From Weissella uvarum (GTDB lineage: Bacteria; Bacillota; Bacilli; Lactobacillales; Lactobacillaceae), in the NCBI RefSeq assembly GCF_016908785.1, contig NZ_JAFBEO010000007.1, positions 1-64,000 of the forward strand: 64,000 nucleotides of DNA. Reading direction: 5' to 3'. Below the pieces are notes generated by a model. The model ran no database searches. It saw only the letters and a list, made by a program, of their open reading frames with translations, and was not told where the DNA came from. Below are positions 52,288-62,119 of this stretch, piece by piece (within the stretch, counting starts at the first letter, position 1; the number at the start of each line of letters is the position of its first letter). The translations under genes and the position numbers were made by a program.

Positions 52288-52522
52288 ATGCGATGAGTCG
52301 AGAGAATCTTCATTTGGAAGATTTTTACAAACGGCCTACGTTAACAGCCGCATTGCTGGTAGGTGATTATACGTGTTGTGGAACGCGTTGATCTGCACAT
52401 GACTAACGGTTAGTAATAACTGGTGTACGTTGACTGATGGGTAACCATCACCTGCGTTAGGACAGGTCTTTCCTAACATTGCCAAACGGAAAACGTCGAT
52501 CATGTGATCGGCGTTTTTTGTA
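52288..52522 (+). ncRNA. unassigned structured RNA, about 230 bases
   Basis: An independent unit with promoter (52253-52281), structured body and strong terminator (AAAACGTCGATCA-TG-TGATCGGCGTTTT, 52490-52520). Local hairpins include AATCTTC / GAAGATT, CCTAC..CAGC / GCTG..GTAGG, TGATGG-GTAA-CCATCA and GTTAGGA / TCCTAAC. It has no open frame with an RBS. It is not tmRNA, RNase P or SRP RNA by motif. A 6S-like or Lacto-usp-type RNA is possible but not shown. The next gene has its own promoter, so this is unlikely to be a simple leader. Confidence 0.6.
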
Positions 52523-52539
52523 TAGCTAGAGTATATTTT

Positions 52540-52567
52540 TTGCTTAGTTATAAAAGCTTGGTATAAT
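52540..52567 (+). promoter_or_regulatory. promoter of the yvlD-hprK-gpsA-galU unit
   Basis: TTGCTT (52540-52545), 16 bases, TATAAT (52562-52567). Confidence 0.75.
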
Positions 52568-52593
52568 AGAGAAAGAGAACTGGAGGGTTATGC

Positions 52594-52968
52594 ATGAAAG
52601 TTTATACTATGCATGAATTCGGCTTTTTTCAACGCTTGTTGATTAATACGGTCACATTTTTAGCCTTGGCTGGTTTATTGCCACAAGGGATGTATGTCAG
52701 CTCAGTCTGGACGGCGCTATTGGCGGCTTTGATTCTTGGTTGTCTGAATGCTTTGGTGCGACCAGTTTTGCAATTGTTGGCATTACCACTAACGATTCTA
52801 ACGTTTGGATTGTTTGGATTTGTGGTGAATGCCGCCGTGCTTTGGTTGACGTCAAGTATTATCGGCAGTGGCTTTCATTTCTATGGCTTTGGTTGGACGC
52901 TGTTAGTTTCAATTATTATGTCATTGGTAAATGTGATTATTTCAAATTATTTCAATCGACCTAATTAG
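52594..52968 (+). CDS. YvlD family membrane protein (phage holin 4-like)
   Basis: A 124-residue protein with four membrane helices and the family core ALILGCLNALVRPVLQLLALPLTILTFGLFGFVVNA. Its role is not established; Bacillus relatives belong to envelope stress operons. CTGGAGGG precedes ATG. It is the first gene before hprK. Confidence 0.87.
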   Translation: MKVYTMHEFGFFQRLLINTVTFLALAGLLPQGMYVSSVWTALLAALILGCLNALVRPVLQLLALPLTILTFGLFGFVVNAAVLWLTSSIIGSGFHFYGFGWTLLVSIIMSLVNVIISNYFNRPN

Positions 52969-52990
52969 ATCACAAATTGAGGGACACAAA

Positions 52991-53932
52991 ATGGGCAAAA
53001 AAATCACTGTTCAGGATTTGCTGAACAATACACATCTAGAAGTTGTGAGTGGTGGCGATTATCTCGATCGCCCAATCGTAACTGAAGATATTTCTCGCCC
53101 CGGTTTAGAAATGACCGGCTATTTTAATTATTATGCACCCGAGCGAATCCAGTTGATGGGAATTACGGAGACATCATTTGCTTCACGCATGTCACATGAT
53201 GAACTGATGATGGTTGCCCGTAAAATGATGCGACCAGAGACACCAGTTTTTGTTGTATCAACAGGGCGACAATTACCTCCAGAATTTATGCAGGTTGCCA
53301 AGGAAGAAAAAATTCCAGTTTTGTCAACAGAATTAACATCTTCAAAGATTTTGTCGAATATGACCTACTTTTTGAGTGGTCAATTAGCTGAACGTCAATC
53401 AGTTCATGGTGTTTTGGTTGATATTTATGGGCTAGGGGTGCTTATCACTGGTGATTCTGGGGTTGGAAAGTCCGAAACAGCGTTAGAATTAGTTCAACGG
53501 GGACACCGCTTGATTGCTGATGATCGTGTTGATGTGTATGCCCAAGATGAAGAACGCTTAGTGGGGGAACCACCTGTTATCTTACGTAATTTAATGGAGC
53601 TACGTGGTGTCGGCATTATTGATGTTTTGAATTTATTTGGAGCCGGAGCAGTGCGTTCACATGCCACAATTGCTTTTAACCTACATTTGGCCAAGTGGCA
53701 AGATGACCAAAAGGTTGATCGTTTGGGCAATGGCGAAGAAGTAACACGGATTCAAGGTGTTGATTTACCGCGTTTTGTCTTGCCTGTTCAGACTGGTCGA
53801 AACTTAGCCGTGCTGATTGAAACAGCAGCTAAGAATTTCCGAGCTAAGAAGATGGGCTTTGATGCAACGGAAACCTTTAATAATAATCTAAATCATCTGA
53901 TTGAAGAAAATTCTGAACATGAAAACAATTAA
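52991..53932 (+). CDS. hprK: HPr kinase/phosphorylase
   Basis: Phosphorylates and dephosphorylates HPr at Ser46, the switch of carbon catabolite control in Firmicutes. The 313-residue protein has Walker A GDSGVGKSE (about 155) and the signature LRGVGIIDVLNLFG. Its target ptsH is at 57257, and cre-like sites appear at several promoters in this window. Confidence 0.96.
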   Translation: MGKKITVQDLLNNTHLEVVSGGDYLDRPIVTEDISRPGLEMTGYFNYYAPERIQLMGITETSFASRMSHDELMMVARKMMRPETPVFVVSTGRQLPPEFMQVAKEEKIPVLSTELTSSKILSNMTYFLSGQLAERQSVHGVLVDIYGLGVLITGDSGVGKSETALELVQRGHRLIADDRVDVYAQDEERLVGEPPVILRNLMELRGVGIIDVLNLFGAGAVRSHATIAFNLHLAKWQDDQKVDRLGNGEEVTRIQGVDLPRFVLPVQTGRNLAVLIETAAKNFRAKKMGFDATETFNNNLNHLIEENSEHENN

Positions 53933-53950
53933 GAATGGGGAAATAAACCA

Positions 53951-54964
53951 ATGAAAATTGCAGTATTAGGGGCTGGTTCATGGGGAACCGCACTTGCGAC
54001 AGTGGCGGCTGATAATCAGCATGAAGTAGCACTATGGACGCATAAGCCAGCGCAAGCTGAAGAAATTAATGCAACCCATTTAAACCAAAAATATTTAGGT
54101 GATAACCCACTGCCAGAAGGCATTGTCGCAACTGGAGATATGGCAGATGCGGTCAAGGATGCACAAATCGTGTTGAGCGTTGTACCAACACAGGCAACGC
54201 GAATTGTCGCTAAGCAATTGGCTGAAACATTGGCCGATTTTGATAATCAAAAAATTATTTTGGTTGGTGCTACTAAGGGTCTGGAGCCAGGGACCTATAA
54301 GCGTGTTTCTGAGATGTTAGATGAAGAAGTACCAGACCAATATCTAGAAGGCCTTGCAGTGATTGCGGGTCCTTCACATGCGGAAGGCGTGGTTAAGCAT
54401 GATCCAACTTTAGTTACGGCTGTCAGTGAAAATTTGGCTGTCGCGGAAAAAGTGCAAGCAGCCTTTACCAATGATGATTTCCGTGTTTATACGGGTTCAG
54501 ATGTGGTCGGAGCAGAAGTTGGAGCAGCTTTGAAAAATGTGATTGCTATTGCTGCTGGTGCTCTAGATGGTTTGGGTTATGATGCTAATGCCAAAGCGGC
54601 GTTGTTCACACGTGGCTTGGCAGAAATTAGTCGTTTGGGACAAGCCTTTGGAGCCAACCCCTTAACATTTATGGGCTTGTCGGGGGTTGGAGATTTGTTT
54701 GTTACAGCAACTTCGATTCATTCACGAAACTTCCGAGCAGGAAAGCAATTGGGTGAAGGGAAAACCTTAGAAGAAGTCGTCCAAAACATGGGGATGGTGA
54801 TTGAAGGAATTTCAACAACTAAGGTTGCATACGAGATTGCACAGCAAAAAAATGTTACAATACCTATTACAGAAGCAATTTATCATGTAATATATGATGG
54901 GTTGGATATTAAGGCGGCTATTCATGATTTGATGAGTCGACCAGTAAAGCAAGAAGGGAAATAG
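53951..54964 (+). CDS. gpsA: glycerol-3-phosphate dehydrogenase (NAD(P)+)
   Basis: Makes sn-glycerol-3-phosphate for phospholipids. The 337 residues contain the Rossmann [10 protein letters not shown], the [10 protein letters not shown] segment and the catalytic lysine region [15 protein letters not shown]. It follows hprK directly; lgt, which often sits between them in lactobacilli, is absent. Confidence 0.96.
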   Translation: MKIAVLGAGSWGTALATVAADNQHEVALWTHKPAQAEEINATHLNQKYLGDNPLPEGIVATGDMADAVKDAQIVLSVVPTQATRIVAKQLAETLADFDNQKIILVGATKGLEPGTYKRVSEMLDEEVPDQYLEGLAVIAGPSHAEGVVKHDPTLVTAVSENLAVAEKVQAAFTNDDFRVYTGSDVVGAEVGAALKNVIAIAAGALDGLGYDANAKAALFTRGLAEISRLGQAFGANPLTFMGLSGVGDLFVTATSIHSRNFRAGKQLGEGKTLEEVVQNMGMVIEGISTTKVAYEIAQQKNVTIPITEAIYHVIYDGLDIKAAIHDLMSRPVKQEGK

Positions 54965-54969
54965 AAGTG

Positions 54970-55848
54970 ATGACGAAAAAAGTACGTAAGGCCATTATTC
55001 CAGCGGCGGGGTTAGGAACACGCTTTTTGCCAGCAACTAAGGCATTAGCAAAGGAAATGTTACCAATTGTTGATAAGCCAACTATTCAGTTTATCATCGA
55101 GGAGGCTTTGGCTTCTGGTATCGAAGAAATCTTGATTGTTGATGGAAAGTCAAAGCGTTCAATTGAAGATCATTTTGATTCAAATCCTGAATTAGAAAAT
55201 AACTTACGCGAAAAGGGTAAGGATGACTTGCTTAAGTTAGTTGAAGAGACGACTGATATTAATTTGTATTTCATTCGTCAGTCACATCCACGTGGCCTTG
55301 GTGACGCGGTCTTGACTGGTAAGGCATTTATTGGTGATGAACCATTCGTCGTATTGTTGGGTGATGACCTAATGCAAGATGAAGTGCCTTTGACAAAGCA
55401 ACTAATTGATCGTTATGAAGAAACTGGCGATTCAACATTAGCTGTGATGAAGGTACCGCATGAAAATGTTTCTGAATATGGTGTCATCAATCCTGAGAAG
55501 GAAGTTTCAGACGGTTTGTACCGCGTTTCAAACTTCGTTGAAAAGCCAAATCCAGACGAAGCACCTTCTGATCTTGCGATTATTGGACGTTATTTGCTAA
55601 CGCCTGAAATTTTTGAAGAACTAGAGCAAACACAACCTGGTAAGGGTAACGAAATTCAATTGACTGATGCGATTGATAGTTTGAATCAACGTCAAAAAGT
55701 TGATGCCCATGAATTTAAGGGTAATCGTTATGATGTTGGGTCAAAGATTGGTTTCTTGGAAACCAACATTGAATTTGGTTTGAAGCACCCTCAAACTGGG
55801 GCAGCTTTGAAAGCATATATTAAAGACTTGGCTAAGGGATTAGACTAA
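54970..55848 (+). CDS. galU: UTP-glucose-1-phosphate uridylyltransferase
   Basis: Makes UDP-glucose for surface polysaccharides and glycolipids. The 292 residues show [32 protein letters not shown] and [15 protein letters not shown] 54970 is preferred over GTG 54967. It would supply the cluster at 23-31 kb. Confidence 0.95.
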   Translation: MTKKVRKAIIPAAGLGTRFLPATKALAKEMLPIVDKPTIQFIIEEALASGIEEILIVDGKSKRSIEDHFDSNPELENNLREKGKDDLLKLVEETTDINLYFIRQSHPRGLGDAVLTGKAFIGDEPFVVLLGDDLMQDEVPLTKQLIDRYEETGDSTLAVMKVPHENVSEYGVINPEKEVSDGLYRVSNFVEKPNPDEAPSDLAIIGRYLLTPEIFEELEQTQPGKGNEIQLTDAIDSLNQRQKVDAHEFKGNRYDVGSKIGFLETNIEFGLKHPQTGAALKAYIKDLAKGLD

Positions 55849-55851
55849 GAT

Positions 55852-55880
55852 AAAAAAGGCACCGTAGGGTGCTTTTTTTA
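55852..55880 (+). terminator. terminator after galU
   Basis: Stem AAAAAGGCACC / GGTGCTTTTTTT with a short loop. Confidence 0.88.
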
Positions 55881-56000
55881 TTTGTCAAAACAACAAATAT
55901 GTCTTACAATTAGTAAGTAGATAAACCGCTAGTAAGCATAGGCGCGTTTATGATTTAGTGGTAAGATAGTGAAAACACCTTAGAACGAGGAGGAAAGTAA

Positions 56001-56939
56001 ATGACTGAACAATTTGATGTTGTAATTATCGGGGCTGGTCCTGGTGGGATGACGGCTGCAACATATGCCTCACGTGCTAATCTTTCAGTTGTTATGTTAG
56101 ACCGTGGTATTTACGGTGGTCAGATGAACAATACGGCCGAAGTTGAAAATTATCCTGGTTATAATTCAATTTTGGGAGCTGATTTATCGGAAAAAATGTA
56201 TGCTTCTTCTACTCAATTTGGCGCTGAATATCAATTTGGTACTGTACAGCACATTGAGAGAAATGCTGATGAAACATGGCATGTCGTTACAGATATGAAT
56301 GATTATCAAGCAAATTCAGTGATTGTCGCAACTGGTTCAGAGTATAAGAAGTTGGGCGCACCAGGCGAGCTAGATTATGCTGGCCGTGGTGTTTCATACT
56401 GTGCAGTATGTGATGGGGCTTTCTTTAAAAATCAAGAAGTGGTGGTTGTTGGTGGTGGAGATTCTGCCATCGAAGAAGCTGTTTACTTAGCTGGAATTGT
56501 GGATCATGTTACGGTGGTTCACCGGCATGACCAATTGAAGGCACAACCAATTCTACAAAAGCGAGCCTTTGCAACTGATAATATTGATTTTATTTGGGAC
56601 AACGAAGTTGAAAGCATTAACGGAGACGGTACTAAGGTCGAATCAGTTACGCTAAAAAATACCCAAACAGGTGAAACGACTGAACATGCGACCGCTGGAG
56701 TATTTATCTATATTGGTTTATTGCCAGTGTCTGATGCAGTAGCCGATTTAGGGGTTACTGATGATTTGGGCTGGATTAAGACTAACGAACAAATGGAAAC
56801 TAGCCAACCTGGCTTGTTTGCCGTTGGTGATGTACGTCAAAAGCAATTGCGACAAATCACGACAGCTGTTGGTGATGCCGCAATTGCCGGACAAAACGCT
56901 TATGCATACAATGAAAGTTTGAAAGATCATGCCGAATAG
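56001..56939 (+). CDS. trxB: thioredoxin reductase
   Basis: An NADPH-dependent flavoenzyme of 312 residues: FAD site GAGPGGMTAA, redox pair CAVC (in SYCAVCDGAFF), NADPH site GGGDSAIEEA and the C-terminal GLFAVGDVR. GGAGG precedes ATG. It could supply electrons to the peroxidase at 31410 through thioredoxin. Confidence 0.95.
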   Translation: MTEQFDVVIIGAGPGGMTAATYASRANLSVVMLDRGIYGGQMNNTAEVENYPGYNSILGADLSEKMYASSTQFGAEYQFGTVQHIERNADETWHVVTDMNDYQANSVIVATGSEYKKLGAPGELDYAGRGVSYCAVCDGAFFKNQEVVVVGGGDSAIEEAVYLAGIVDHVTVVHRHDQLKAQPILQKRAFATDNIDFIWDNEVESINGDGTKVESVTLKNTQTGETTEHATAGVFIYIGLLPVSDAVADLGVTDDLGWIKTNEQMETSQPGLFAVGDVRQKQLRQITTAVGDAAIAGQNAYAYNESLKDHAE

Positions 56940-57129
56940 TGAAGTTGATTATAATCAGATTTTAGAAGAATTGCGACAAGGTGAGCGAGAAGAATTTGTG
57001 CTCCAAGCCAAAGATTTTCCACAATTTTTTGAAACATGGCGCGATTATCCATATCAAAATGCGATTGTTGGGGAGGCACATCACGGTGGTGAAGTGGTGT
57101 ATCGTAAGCGTCCTGAATCAGAAATGTAG
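56929..57129 (+). CDS. small conserved-looking protein overlapping trxB
   Basis: A 66-residue acidic protein that begins 11 bases inside the end of trxB, in another frame. The central FFETWRDYPYQNAIVGEAHHGGEVVYRKR has an orderly mix of aromatic and glycine residues unlike a random frame. No family is recognised. The overlap suggests coupled translation with trxB. Confidence 0.6.
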   Translation: MPNSEVDYNQILEELRQGEREEFVLQAKDFPQFFETWRDYPYQNAIVGEAHHGGEVVYRKRPESEM

Positions 57130-57137
57130 TTTTATTA

Positions 57138-57151
57138 TGTAAGCGCTTGCC
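57138..57151. promoter_or_regulatory. cre-like site of the ptsH promoter
   Basis: TGTAAGCGCTTGCC matches the cre consensus at 12 of 14 positions and overlaps the -35 box. Confidence 0.5.
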
Positions 57152-57175
57152 ATTGAGTTTGCAAGCTGATAAAAT
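57147..57175 (+). promoter_or_regulatory. promoter of ptsHI
   Basis: TTGCCA (57147-57152), 17 bases, TAAAAT (57170-57175) preceded by TGA (extended -10). Confidence 0.75.
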
Positions 57176-57256
57176 AAAATTTGTAAAGCGCTAGGGTAAA
57201 AGCCACGGTGCTTAGCTAAAAAAGTAATTATTTGAATTAAGAGGAGATATTTAATC

Positions 57257-57523
57257 ATGGAATCACGCGAATTTCACATTGTAGCCGAAGCAGGTATCCA
57301 CGCACGTCCAGCAACTTTGTTGGTTCAAACTGCATCAAAGTTCACTTCAGACATTACACTTTCTTACCAAGGTAAGGATGTTAACTTGAAGTCAATCATG
57401 GGTGTTATGTCACTAGGTGTTGGTCAAGGTGCTGATGTTACAATTTCAGCCGAAGGTGACGATGCAAGTGCTGCACTTGATGCAATTTCAGAAACAATGG
57501 AAGCTGAAGGTTTGACTAAGTAA
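57257..57523 (+). CDS. ptsH: phosphocarrier protein HPr
   Basis: An 88-residue PTS phosphocarrier. His15 (AGIHARPA) takes phosphate from enzyme I. Ser46 (LKSIMGV) is the HprK target that turns HPr into a CcpA corepressor. It is followed by ptsI. Strong codon bias. Confidence 0.97.
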   Translation: MESREFHIVAEAGIHARPATLLVQTASKFTSDITLSYQGKDVNLKSIMGVMSLGVGQGADVTISAEGDDASAALDAISETMEAEGLTK

Positions 57524-57593
57524 TTTTTTAGTCAAAAGTGGTAACGGTACACCTAACAGAACCAATTAGTTGAACTCAAAAAGGGAAATGGAC

Positions 57594-59327
57594 ATGACAA
57601 AGGAAATCAAGGGAATTGCAGCATCAAATGGTGTTGCCATTGCAAAAGCATATAAGCTAGAGGATCCTGATTTGTCATTTGATACACGAACAATTGATGA
57701 TGTTCAAGCTGAAAAAGGCCGTCTTGAGGCGGCCTTTTCAGCGTCAAAGGCAGATTTAGAAAAGATTCACGATAAGGCCGTTGAAACAATGGGCGAAGAA
57801 GCGGCTGAAGTTTTCAACGCGCACATCATGGTGCTTGCTGATCCAGAATTTACTGGAGCTATCGAACAAGCCATTGAAAATGATAGTGTTAATGCTGAAA
57901 CTGCTTTGAAGCAAGTGTCAGACATGTACATTACGATGTTTGAAGGTATGGCAGATTCTAATGCCTACATGGCAGAACGTGCTGCTGACATTCGTGACGT
58001 AACAAAGCGTGTTTTGAGTCATTTGTTGAATAAGACTTTGCCAAACCCAGCCTTGATTGATGAAGAAGTGATTATCGTTGCTCACGATATGACACCATCA
58101 GATACGGCCCAACTTGATCGTAAGTATGTTAAGGGCTTTATCACAGATATCGGTGGTCGGACGGCCCATGCCGCAATTATGGCTCGTACGCTTGAAATTC
58201 CAGCAATCGTTGGAACTGAGACAGCGACAGCAGATATTGCGGATGGTGATATGTTGGTCTTGGATGGTCTTGATGGGGTTGTGCTTCAAAATCCTAGTGA
58301 TGATGAAATCAGCACCTACCAACAAAAGGCGAATGATTATGCCGACCAAAAAGCTGAGTGGGCTAAGTTGAAGGATGAAAAGACACTTTCAGCTGATGGA
58401 CAACACTTCACTTTGGCAGCCAATATTGGAACGCCTAAGGACTTGGATGGTGTGCTTGAGAACGGTGCTGAAGGTGTTGGCCTTTACCGGACAGAGTTCC
58501 TTTACATGGATTCACAAGAATTGCCATCTGAAGAAGAACAATTCGAAGCCTACAAGCAAGTGCTTGAAGGTGTTGGACCTGATGAAAACGTGACAATTCG
58601 GACAATGGACATTGGTGGTGATAAGAAGTTGCCATACTTACCATTACCTGAAGAAGAGAATCCTTTCTTGGGGTACCGAGCTGTGCGTTTGTCATTGGAT
58701 CGGACTGATATTTTCCGGACACAACTTCGTGCATTGATTCGTGCTTCAGCATACGGAAACCTTTGGATTATGTTCCCAATGGTTGCCACTTTGAATGAGT
58801 TCCGTGCTGCACGTGATATTTTCAACGAAGAAAAGCAAAAGTTGGTTGATGAGGGTGTTAAGATTGGTGATAATATCAAACTTGGTATTATGATTGAAGT
58901 TCCAGCAGCAGCTGTGTTAGCTGATAAGTTTGCACAAGAAGTTGACTTCTTCTCAATCGGAACCAACGACTTGATTGGTTATTCAATGGCGGCTGATCGT
59001 GGAAATGATAAGGTGTCATACTTGTATCAACCATACAATCCATCAATCTTGCGCTTGGTTAACTTTGTCATTAAGTCAGCACACAAGTACGGTAAAATTG
59101 CCGCAATGTGTGGTGAGATGGCAGGGGACCCAATTGCGGTTCCTATCTTGATGGGAATGGGCTTGGACGAGTTCTCAATGTCAGCAACGTCTGTCTTGTC
59201 AACACGTTCATTGATGAGCCACTTGAATGCCAAGGATCTTGAAGGTTTGGCTGAAAAGGCGATTGATGCAGAAACAAGCGAAGACGTTGTTAAGCTTGTT
59301 AAGCAAGAAGTACCAGAAGTAAAATAA
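57594..59327 (+). CDS. ptsI: PTS enzyme I
   Basis: Transfers phosphate from phosphoenolpyruvate to HPr. The 577 residues show the HPr-binding helical domain, active His192 in [12 protein letters not shown], and the PEP-binding barrel ([34 protein letters not shown]). AAGGGA lies 7 bases before ATG 57594; the frame opens at 57570. Confidence 0.96.
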   Translation: MTKEIKGIAASNGVAIAKAYKLEDPDLSFDTRTIDDVQAEKGRLEAAFSASKADLEKIHDKAVETMGEEAAEVFNAHIMVLADPEFTGAIEQAIENDSVNAETALKQVSDMYITMFEGMADSNAYMAERAADIRDVTKRVLSHLLNKTLPNPALIDEEVIIVAHDMTPSDTAQLDRKYVKGFITDIGGRTAHAAIMARTLEIPAIVGTETATADIADGDMLVLDGLDGVVLQNPSDDEISTYQQKANDYADQKAEWAKLKDEKTLSADGQHFTLAANIGTPKDLDGVLENGAEGVGLYRTEFLYMDSQELPSEEEQFEAYKQVLEGVGPDENVTIRTMDIGGDKKLPYLPLPEEENPFLGYRAVRLSLDRTDIFRTQLRALIRASAYGNLWIMFPMVATLNEFRAARDIFNEEKQKLVDEGVKIGDNIKLGIMIEVPAAAVLADKFAQEVDFFSIGTNDLIGYSMAADRGNDKVSYLYQPYNPSILRLVNFVIKSAHKYGKIAAMCGEMAGDPIAVPILMGMGLDEFSMSATSVLSTRSLMSHLNAKDLEGLAEKAIDAETSEDVVKLVKQEVPEVK

Positions 59328-59333
59328 TTAAAA

Positions 59334-59368
59334 AAGCTACCCGCCTGATGACGTGGTAGTTTTTTTGT
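59334..59368 (+). terminator. terminator after ptsI
   Basis: CTACC / GGTAG stem within AAAAAAG..TTTTTTT. Confidence 0.7.
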
Positions 59369-59390
59369 ACATAATAATGATGCTGAAAAT

Positions 59391-59399
59391 GCTATAATA
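59391..59399 (+). promoter_or_regulatory. extended -10 promoter of tpiA
   Basis: TGCTATAAT (TATAAT 59394-59399), 29 bases before the start codon. Confidence 0.7.
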
Positions 59400-59427
59400 A
59401 TGGTATTAATAACGACGAGGTGGAAAT

Positions 59428-60204
59428 ATGGAACGGCGACCAATTGTCATGGCAAATTGGAAAATGAATAAACAGCCCAACGAAGCAATTGCATATATTC
59501 AAACTGCTGCCAAAGCTGTGGCAAGTTACCCGGATGTAGAGCCGATTTTAGCTGGCCAGGATGTATTGTTGCAAAGTATGGTTGATGCAGCTGAGGATAC
59601 AACCATCGAAATTGGTGCTGAAAATGTTTACTGGAAAGAAGAGGGCGCCTATACCGGAGAAACTAGTCCTAAAGTTGTGGCTAATTTGGGCGTGCAATAT
59701 GTGATCATCGGCCATTCTGAACGCCGCAATTATTTCCGTGAAACAGATGAAATGGTGAATTTAAAAGCTTTAGCTGCTTTACGTAATGGGTTGAAGCCGA
59801 TTATTGCACTAGATGAAACCGTTCAAACGGAATCAAATAATGCGCATATGCATTGGATTGTTAACCAAGTGATTGAGGCGCTAAAAGGGGTCTCAAAAGA
59901 TCAAATGCAGTCAGTCGTCTTGGCATATGAACCCACTCAAGCGATTGGTAGTGGTATGGCAATGGGACCAGAACAAGCTCAAAAAGATTTGTACATGATT
60001 CGTGAGACCGTGTCTGATATGTTTGACGCTAAGGTTGCTGAACAATTGCGGATTTTGTATGGTGGATCAGTAAAGCCAGAAAACGCATATGCCATCATGC
60101 GTCAGAGAGATATTGATGGGGTTTTGGTTGGTAATTCAGCTTTGGATCCGGATAATTTTATTGAATTGGTCAAGTTGGCGCATCAAGCTAAAAAAACCAA
60201 ATAG
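59428..60204 (+). CDS. tpiA: triosephosphate isomerase, divergent
   Basis: Interconverts dihydroxyacetone phosphate and glyceraldehyde-3-phosphate. The catalytic set is complete: Asn10, Lys12 (NWKMN), His96 (IGHSERR) and Glu168 (AYEP), and the phosphate loops YGGSV and GVLVGNSA are present. Loop 6 is unusual: 169-179 reads PTQAIGSGMAM where PVWAIGTGKTA or similar is standard, and the usual CVGE appears as ALDE. At 258 residues it is slightly long. Active enzyme is likely. Confidence 0.92.
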   Translation: MERRPIVMANWKMNKQPNEAIAYIQTAAKAVASYPDVEPILAGQDVLLQSMVDAAEDTTIEIGAENVYWKEEGAYTGETSPKVVANLGVQYVIIGHSERRNYFRETDEMVNLKALAALRNGLKPIIALDETVQTESNNAHMHWIVNQVIEALKGVSKDQMQSVVLAYEPTQAIGSGMAMGPEQAQKDLYMIRETVSDMFDAKVAEQLRILYGGSVKPENAYAIMRQRDIDGVLVGNSALDPDNFIELVKLAHQAKKTK

Positions 60205-60241
60205 TTCCCCAGTAAAAGCCGTGTGCATAGTTAGTGATATA

Positions 60242-60250
60242 TGTTACAAT
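60242..60250 (+). promoter_or_regulatory. extended -10 promoter of eno
   Basis: TGTTACAAT (TACAAT 60245-60250), 62 bases before the enolase start codon. No clear -35 is visible. Confidence 0.55.
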
Positions 60251-60284
60251 TAGAAACGTACAGAACTAAATGGGTTCTAATTAA

Positions 60285-61646
<1,362 letters not shown>

Positions 61647-61661
61647 TTAAATCAATAAGAT

Positions 61662-61702
61662 TAAAGGTGATGGGGGATTCGTTTTTCCATCATCTTTTTT
61701 TG
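61662..61702 (+). terminator. terminator after eno
   Basis: Stem AAAGGTGATGG / CCATCATCTTT followed by a T run. Confidence 0.87.
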
Positions 61703-61791
61703 TGGCCCGAATTTGAGTTATTAGGTAAGTTATGATATTCTAGTAAAGTATATTTATCAAATAAAAGTAATTCAGAACGGAGGCGCCAAGT

Positions 61792-62028
61792 ATGTATAAT
61801 ATGTTGTTGATTGCAATGATTATTGTTGGTTTGTTGATTATTATCGCGGTTTTGATGCAACCATCAAAGCAACAAGATGCTTTATCAGCACTATCTGGTG
61901 GCGCAGGTGATTTGTTTGCAACGCAAAAGGCACGTGGATTCGAAGCAGTGATGCAACGAATCACTGGAATTTTGGGTGCAATTTGGTTTATTTTAGGTTT
62001 GGCATTAGTTTACCTATCATCACACTAA
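61792..62028 (+). CDS. secG: preprotein translocase subunit SecG
   Basis: A 78-residue two-helix membrane protein of the Sec channel, with IIIAVLMQPSKQQDALSALSGGAGDLF between the helices. GGAGG precedes ATG. It is commonly next to rnr, as here. Confidence 0.95.
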   Translation: MYNMLLIAMIIVGLLIIIAVLMQPSKQQDALSALSGGAGDLFATQKARGFEAVMQRITGILGAIWFILGLALVYLSSH

Positions 62029-62040
62029 ACCGATTAACAT

Positions 62041-62078
62041 AAAGACCTCTCGTGTTTTGTAGCGGGGGGTCTTTATTC
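62041..62078 (+). terminator. hairpin between secG and rnr
   Basis: AAAGACC / GGTCTTT with an inner CTCTCG..CGGGGG helix, then ATTC; weak T run. Confidence 0.65.
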
Positions 62079-62119
62079 GAATATGGACAAAAATGATTAA
62101 AAGAGAAGAGAGATTTTAG

